Of a stretch of DNA of 62,590 bases, positions 58,343 to 62,590 are shown piece after piece. Source of the DNA: Candidatus Latescibacterota bacterium (GTDB lineage: Bacteria; Latescibacterota; UBA2968; UBA8231); assembly GCA_022827835.1 (NCBI GenBank), contig JAJEIO010000053.1:1-62590 (forward strand), given 5' to 3'. A program made the position numbers and the translations under genes. How positions within the stretch are numbered: the stretch's first letter is position 1; the number at the start of each line of letters is the position of its first letter. Below the pieces are notes generated by a model that saw only the letters and a program-made list of their open reading frames with translations, ran no database searches and was not told the DNA's origin.

Positions 58343-59620
58343 TCAGCCTTCTAAGAGCGCGATAAAGGGGTCTTCCAATGCCGTGCAGACCCAGCGGAGG
58401 AAGCGCGCGCCGTCGGCCCCGTCGATCAGGCGGTGGTCGTAGGACAGCGACAGGGGCAGGAAGGTGCGCGGCTGGAACTGGCCGTCGATATAAGCGGGTT
58501 CGACTTGCGAGCGCGCTACGCCGAGGATGGCCACTTCGGGCGGATTGACGATGGGCGTAAAGGCGGTGCCGCCCATGGTGCCGACATTGCTGATGGTCAT
58601 GGACCCACCCTGCATGTCGGCTGGCCCGATCTTGCGCTCGCGCGTCTTTTGCGCCAGTTCGCTCAACTCGACCGCTAGCTCGATGATGTTCTTTTGATCC
58701 ACGTCGCGCACCACTGGCACCAACAGGCCGTGGGGGGTATCGACGGCAATGCCGATGTGGAAGTAGCGTTTGTACACGACTTCCCGCTGGGCTATGTCGA
58801 TGCTGGCGTTGAACTGCGGGAAGACCTTGAGGGCGATGCCGAGCACCTTGATGAGGATCGCGGTCGGCGTCAGCTTGCCGCCGGCCGTTTCGGCCTTTTT
58901 GCCGTATTCTGCGCGCCACTTTTCCAAGTTGGTGATGTCGGCTTTGTCGAATTGGGTGACTTGCGGGATAGTAGCCCAAGCCTGCGCGAGGCGCTCGGCG
59001 GTTATCTCGCGCACCTTGGTCATGGGCTGGCGCTCGACAGCACCCCACTGGCTGAAGTCGGGCAACGGCGCGGCTGCGGCTGGGGCCGCACCCCGCGCTG
59101 CGTGCAGCTTTTTTGAGTGCGCTTTGACGTCGTCGATTGAGATCCGGCCGCCCGGCCCCGTGCCTTGGACCTGCGCAATATCGACGCCGATTTCGCGGGC
59201 TAAGCGGCGCGTCGATGGCGCGGCTGGGACGGGGCCGTCTGTAGATATAGGTGTAGGCACGGAGGGAGCTTCTTCGACGACCGAGGCGGGTGGGATTGGG
59301 GTAGGAGCTGGTTCCTCTACCGGTACAGGTGCTGGGGGTGCTTCCTCGACGGCTGGGGGCGTTTCCTCGACGGCTGGGGCTTCGCCCGCCTCGACTTCGA
59401 GGATGGGCTGCCCGACGGCGATGGTGTCGCCCTGTTGGACGAGAATCTCGGTAACGGTGCCATCTACGGAAGAAGGCACCTCAATGACGGCCTTGTCAGT
59501 TTCAAGCTCGATAACGGTCTGGTCTTCGGCGAGGCGGTCGCCGACGGCGACGAGGATGCGGATTATATCGCCGCTTTCAATGTTTTCTCCCAAGTCGGGC
59601 AGGGCAAATTTTACAGGCAT
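58343..59620 (-). CDS. aceF: dihydrolipoamide acetyltransferase (PDH E2)
   Basis: The 425-residue E2 has one lipoyl domain (lipoyl-lysine Lys43 in ELETDKAVIEV), a Pro/Ala/Glu-rich flexible linker (about 78-130), a peripheral subunit-binding domain (about 140-175, RLAREIGVDIAQVQGTGPGG) and the catalytic core ending with DHRLIDG (His396). ATG 59620 (MPVKFALPDLG) is chosen over 59638, since the lipoyl domain begins at once. It lies between aceE and lpd with gaps of 14 and 7 bases. A single lipoyl domain is fewer than the three of E. coli AceF. Confidence 0.94.
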   Translation of the reverse strand: MPVKFALPDLGENIESGDIIRILVAVGDRLAEDQTVIELETDKAVIEVPSSVDGTVTEILVQQGDTIAVGQPILEVEAGEAPAVEETPPAVEEAPPAPVPVEEPAPTPIPPASVVEEAPSVPTPISTDGPVPAAPSTRRLAREIGVDIAQVQGTGPGGRISIDDVKAHSKKLHAARGAAPAAAAPLPDFSQWGAVERQPMTKVREITAERLAQAWATIPQVTQFDKADITNLEKWRAEYGKKAETAGGKLTPTAILIKVLGIALKVFPQFNASIDIAQREVVYKRYFHIGIAVDTPHGLLVPVVRDVDQKNIIELAVELSELAQKTRERKIGPADMQGGSMTISNVGTMGGTAFTPIVNPPEVAILGVARSQVEPAYIDGQFQPRTFLPLSLSYDHRLIDGADGARFLRWVCTALEDPFIALLEG

Positions 59621-59634
59621 AATGTGGTTTAAGC

Positions 59635-62292
59635 TCACTGGTAAATGGGATTGGGTTTTGCCGGATCAATCGCTAGGTCTTTCATGGCTTGGACGACCGC
59701 GTCGCTTTCGATTTGTCCCTCGCGCACCAGTGCGCTCAAGGCTCCTAGGACGATGAAGCGGTAATCGACCTCGAAGTGGTCGCGCAGGGCCTCGCGGGTC
59801 TCGCTGCGGCCGAAGCCATCGGTGCCGAGGGAGACGGGCGGGTTGGGAAACCAGCGGGCAATGGATTCGGGGAGGGCCTTGACGTAATCCGAGGCCATGA
59901 CGTACACGCCGCGCTCCTTGGCTAGGCATTGTTCTATGTAGCTGAGCCGAGGCTCTTCGCTGGGGTGCATACGGTTCCAACGCTCGGCATTGAGGGCGTC
60001 GCGGTGCAGGGCCTTGTAGCTGGTGATGCTCCAGACATCGGCACTGACTTGGTATTTTTCTTCGAGGAGGCTCTGCGCTTTGAGGGCGCTGTTGATGATT
60101 GCGCCACTGCCGAAGAGGTGAGCCTTGAGGCGGGCGCGTTTCTTGGCCGAGGGTTTGAACTTGTACATGCCTTTGAGAATGCCTTCTTCGACTCCGTCGG
60201 GCATTTCCGGCATGGAATAGATGTCGTTTTCAACCGTCAGGTAGTAGAACACGTCCTCCTGCTCGACGTACATGCGGCGGATACCCTCGCGGATGATGAC
60301 GGCGATCTCGTAGCCAAAGGCCGGATCGTAGGCTTCGAGATTGGGCACTGGATAGGCCAACAGGTGGCTGTGCCCGTCCTCGTGTTGCAGCCCTTCGCCG
60401 TTGAGCGTGGTGCGCCCGGCCGTGCCGCCGACCATGAAGCCCTTGACCCGCATGTCGCCAGCTAGCCAGACTAAATCGCCGATCCGCTGCATCCCGAACA
60501 TCGAGTAGTAGATGAAGAAGGGAATGGTGTTGATGCCGTGGGTGGCATAGGCCGAGCCGGCCGCGATAAAGGAGGACATAGAGCCGGCCTCGGTGATACC
60601 CTCTTCGAGTATCTGGCCGTCTTTGGCCTCTTTGTAGTAAGTGATGACGTCTTTGTCAACCGGCTCGTATAGCTGGCCTAGGCTCGAATAGATTCCGAAC
60701 TGGCGAAAGAGTGGCTCCATGCCGAAGGTGCGCGATTCGTCGGGAACGATGGGGACGACTAACTTGCCGATTTGCTTGTCTTGCATGAGTTTGCGCATGA
60801 CCGCAACGAAGGCCATCGTCGTGGCAAACTCGCGCTTGCCCGAGCTCTTTTTGAATTCTTCCCACAGCGTTTCCGGCGGCATGGTCAGCGGAGGGGCGGT
60901 TACCTGCCGCTGGGGCACGTAACCGCCGAGGCTTTCTCGCCGCTGGCGGATATACTGGATTTCCGGGCTGTCGTCCGGGGGCCGGTAGAAGGGCGTCTCC
61001 GCGACCTCGTCGTCCGAGATGGGGATGCCGAAGCGGGTGCGGAAAAGGCGGATCTCGTCCTCGTTGAGCTTTTTTTGCTGATGGGTGATGTTCTTGCCCT
61101 CGCCGGCCTCGCCCATGCCGTAGCCCTTGATGGTCTTGGCGAGAATGACGGTGGGCGCGCTTTTTTGGGCAATGGCTTGCTGGTAGGCGGCATAGACCTT
61201 TTCTGGATCGTGGCCGCCGCGCCGCATTTTCTGTAGTTGTTCGTCCGAGTAGTCCTCGACCATTGCAGCTAGTTTGGGGTCGGTGCCGAAGAAGTCGTGG
61301 CGGATGTAGCTGCCGTCGGAGACCGAGTACTTTTGGTACTGGCCATCGACGACCTCGTTCATGCGCTGGGCTAAGCTGCCGTCGGCGTCTTGTTCCAAGA
61401 GCGGATCCCAGTCGTCGCCCCAGATCACCTTGATGACGTTCCAGCCAGCGCCGCGGAAGATCGCTTCGAGTTCTTGTATTATCTTCCCATTGCCGCGCAC
61501 CGGGCCGTCGAGGCGCTGGAGGTTGCAGTTTACTACCCAGATGAGGTTGTTGAGTTGTTCGCGCGCAGCGAGGGTGAGCGCGCCCAAGCTCTCGGGCTCA
61601 TCGCACTCGCCGTCGCCCAAAAAGGCCCACACCTTGCTGTCGTCAGCGGGCTTGAGGCCGCGGTTTTCGAGGTAGCGGTTGAAGCGCGCCTGATAGATCG
61701 AAAGGATGGGGCCTAAGCCCATAGACACGGTTGGAAACTGCCAAAAGTCCGGCATTAGCCAAGGATGCGGATAGGAGGCGAGGCCACCGCCTTCTTGCAA
61801 CTCGCGGCGAAAATTTTCCAACTGGTGTTGGTTGAGGCGACCTTCGACGAAGGCGCGGGCGTACATGCCGGGGGAGGCGTGCCCTTGAAAGTATATCTGG
61901 TCGCCGGGATGGCCGTTGCTGGGGGCGCGGAAAAAGTGGTTGTAGCCGACCTCGTAGAGGGTGGCTGAAGAGGCGTAAGTCGAGATATGGCCGCCGACGT
62001 TGGAGTCGTGATTGGCGCGCACGACCATGGCCATGGCGTTCCAGCGCACAATGCTTTTGATCCGTCGCTCAATCTCGCGGCTGCCCGGATAGGGTGGCTG
62101 CTGATCGCGGGGAATGGTGTTGATGTAGGGCGTATTGACGCTGAAGGGCGTGCCGACGCCGGCTTCTGCGGCGTGGGTTTGGAGCTGTTGCAGGAGCTTG
62201 AGGACCTGCGCGGGCGTCCTATGGGCCAGCACGTAATCGAGAGATTCGAGCCACTCGCTCAGTTCGGCTTGTAGTTCTTGGGCGTTGCTCAT
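59635..62292 (-). CDS. aceE: pyruvate dehydrogenase E1 component, homodimeric
   Basis: The 885-residue AceE-type E1 matches the normal length of about 885. It shows the thiamine-diphosphate motif GDGECDEPESLGALTLA to NLIWVVNCN, YFQGHASPGMYARAF near the N-terminus, and MRVKGFMVGGTAGRTTLNGEG followed by QHEDGHSHLL, as in E. coli AceE. It decarboxylates pyruvate and reductively acetylates E2. It is the first gene of the PDH operon, divergent from a TonB-like gene. The 157-base divergent gap is AT-rich; promoters for both directions are expected there. Confidence 0.95.
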   Translation of the reverse strand: MSNAQELQAELSEWLESLDYVLAHRTPAQVLKLLQQLQTHAAEAGVGTPFSVNTPYINTIPRDQQPPYPGSREIERRIKSIVRWNAMAMVVRANHDSNVGGHISTYASSATLYEVGYNHFFRAPSNGHPGDQIYFQGHASPGMYARAFVEGRLNQHQLENFRRELQEGGGLASYPHPWLMPDFWQFPTVSMGLGPILSIYQARFNRYLENRGLKPADDSKVWAFLGDGECDEPESLGALTLAAREQLNNLIWVVNCNLQRLDGPVRGNGKIIQELEAIFRGAGWNVIKVIWGDDWDPLLEQDADGSLAQRMNEVVDGQYQKYSVSDGSYIRHDFFGTDPKLAAMVEDYSDEQLQKMRRGGHDPEKVYAAYQQAIAQKSAPTVILAKTIKGYGMGEAGEGKNITHQQKKLNEDEIRLFRTRFGIPISDDEVAETPFYRPPDDSPEIQYIRQRRESLGGYVPQRQVTAPPLTMPPETLWEEFKKSSGKREFATTMAFVAVMRKLMQDKQIGKLVVPIVPDESRTFGMEPLFRQFGIYSSLGQLYEPVDKDVITYYKEAKDGQILEEGITEAGSMSSFIAAGSAYATHGINTIPFFIYYSMFGMQRIGDLVWLAGDMRVKGFMVGGTAGRTTLNGEGLQHEDGHSHLLAYPVPNLEAYDPAFGYEIAVIIREGIRRMYVEQEDVFYYLTVENDIYSMPEMPDGVEEGILKGMYKFKPSAKKRARLKAHLFGSGAIINSALKAQSLLEEKYQVSADVWSITSYKALHRDALNAERWNRMHPSEEPRLSYIEQCLAKERGVYVMASDYVKALPESIARWFPNPPVSLGTDGFGRSETREALRDHFEVDYRFIVLGALSALVREGQIESDAVVQAMKDLAIDPAKPNPIYQ

Positions 62293-62449
62293 GGCTGAAA
62301 TAATTCCTTTGCGTAGGCCGTTTTATAGGTCAAAAAAAGATAACAAGCACCTGTTTTCTTGGCAAAAAACCGTTTTGTTACAATCAGTTATATATATTAT
62401 AGATACTGCTCGCACGCGCTGATGGGCGGCGCAGAAAGAGAGACTCCCC

Positions 62450-62590
62450 GTGCGCAGACACCGAACCGCCTATATCTGTTTGCTGGCATCGCTGCTTTTG
62501 CATCTGACCGCGCTTTATCTAGGAAATCACCTGTGGCGCGACGAGTTGGACGCGGAAGCCTTCCGCGTGCGCCTCGCCCGCATCCCGCCG
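62450..62590 (+). CDS. TonB-like protein, N-terminal fragment (cut by window end)
   Basis: GTG 62450 opens a frame that runs off the window (47 codons). It has a basic N-terminus, one membrane segment (AYICLLASLLLHLTALYLG) and then AFRVRLARIPP, the layout of a TonB-type energy transducer, as in the complete gene at 19097. GAAAGAGAG upstream can serve as ribosome-binding site. Family assignment is tentative because the C-terminal domain is missing. Confidence 0.55.
   Translation, partial: MRRHRTAYICLLASLLLHLTALYLGNHLWRDELDAEAFRVRLARIPP

Noticed and set aside
62375..62401. Promoter TTGTTA ... TATTAT for the truncated TonB-like gene
   Set aside because: Spacing does not fit well (about 14 bases), and several AT-rich alternatives exist in the same gap.

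Overview
The window is a GC-rich (roughly 60% by eye), gene-dense bacterial contig with no tRNA, rRNA or CRISPR array that I can see. The gene mix is a bacterial microcompartment (BMC) locus, phytanoyl-CoA dioxygenases, enolase-superfamily dehydratases/epimerases, sarcosine-oxidase-like flavoproteins, SDRs, P1-family peptidases, a TonB-like protein and secreted proteins with tandem WD40, LRR and Ig-like modules. This points to an uncultivated heterotroph of the FCB/PVC neighbourhood, for example Latescibacterota- or Poribacteria-like. That assignment is inference from gene content only.

Layout. 117-8829 is a BMC operon: CoA-acylating aldehyde dehydrogenase, EutN vertex protein, PduL phosphotransacylase, one BMC-H, two tandem-domain BMC shell proteins, one protein with FOUR BMC domains in a row, a Cys-rich protein with an EutT-like N-terminal motif, a DapA-family lyase carrying the same N-terminal motif, a DAO-type flavoprotein and a second DapA-family protein. 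8833-13232 is a small accessory island (HNH nuclease, DUF3800, a decayed DUF3800 copy, DUF5677, an orphan HigA and a PcfJ-like protein). 13359-19699 holds a Lon-substrate-binding-domain protein, a DtxR-type regulator divergent from a TroABCD-like metal ABC transporter whose two permeases carry fused DtxR-like metal-sensor tails, and a TonB-like protein. 19700-25333 has an eIF1/YciH homologue, two PhyH oxygenases, an enolase-superfamily enzyme, an ArsI-like lyase, fructose bisphosphatase and a sugar isomerase. 25465-35570 is a second accessory region: higBA inside duplicated DNA, a PD-(D/E)xK/glycine-zipper protein paired with a coiled-coil membrane protein, an Nramp-like transporter, a type IIG restriction-modification protein and an AT-rich type II R-M pair, followed by gene relics.

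35571-40124 carries a eukaryote-type HisA, an enolase-superfamily enzyme, rsmD, a monomeric sarcosine oxidase-like enzyme and an SDR. 40138-46569 holds two large secreted metallopeptidases, an M9 collagenase fused to a seven-bladed WD40 propeller and a metzincin-like protein with LRR and Ig-like domains. They share a C-terminal Ig-like module and SFGDL-type tail, with a direct repeat at DNA level. 46951-52274 is an SDR and a dehydratase/dehydrogenase/P1-peptidase operon. 52271-62590 is housekeeping: mutY, a DUF368 (PopT-type) carrier, a lytic transglycosylase and a pyruvate dehydrogenase operon (aceE-aceF-lpd), ending in a truncated TonB-like gene.

The most novel system is the BMC. It appears to be a metabolosome in which a DapA-fold lyase makes the aldehyde next to an acylating aldehyde dehydrogenase and PduL. 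It has an unusual tetra-domain shell protein and no recognisable signature enzyme of the classical Pdu, Eut, glycyl-radical or fuculose-type compartments in view.
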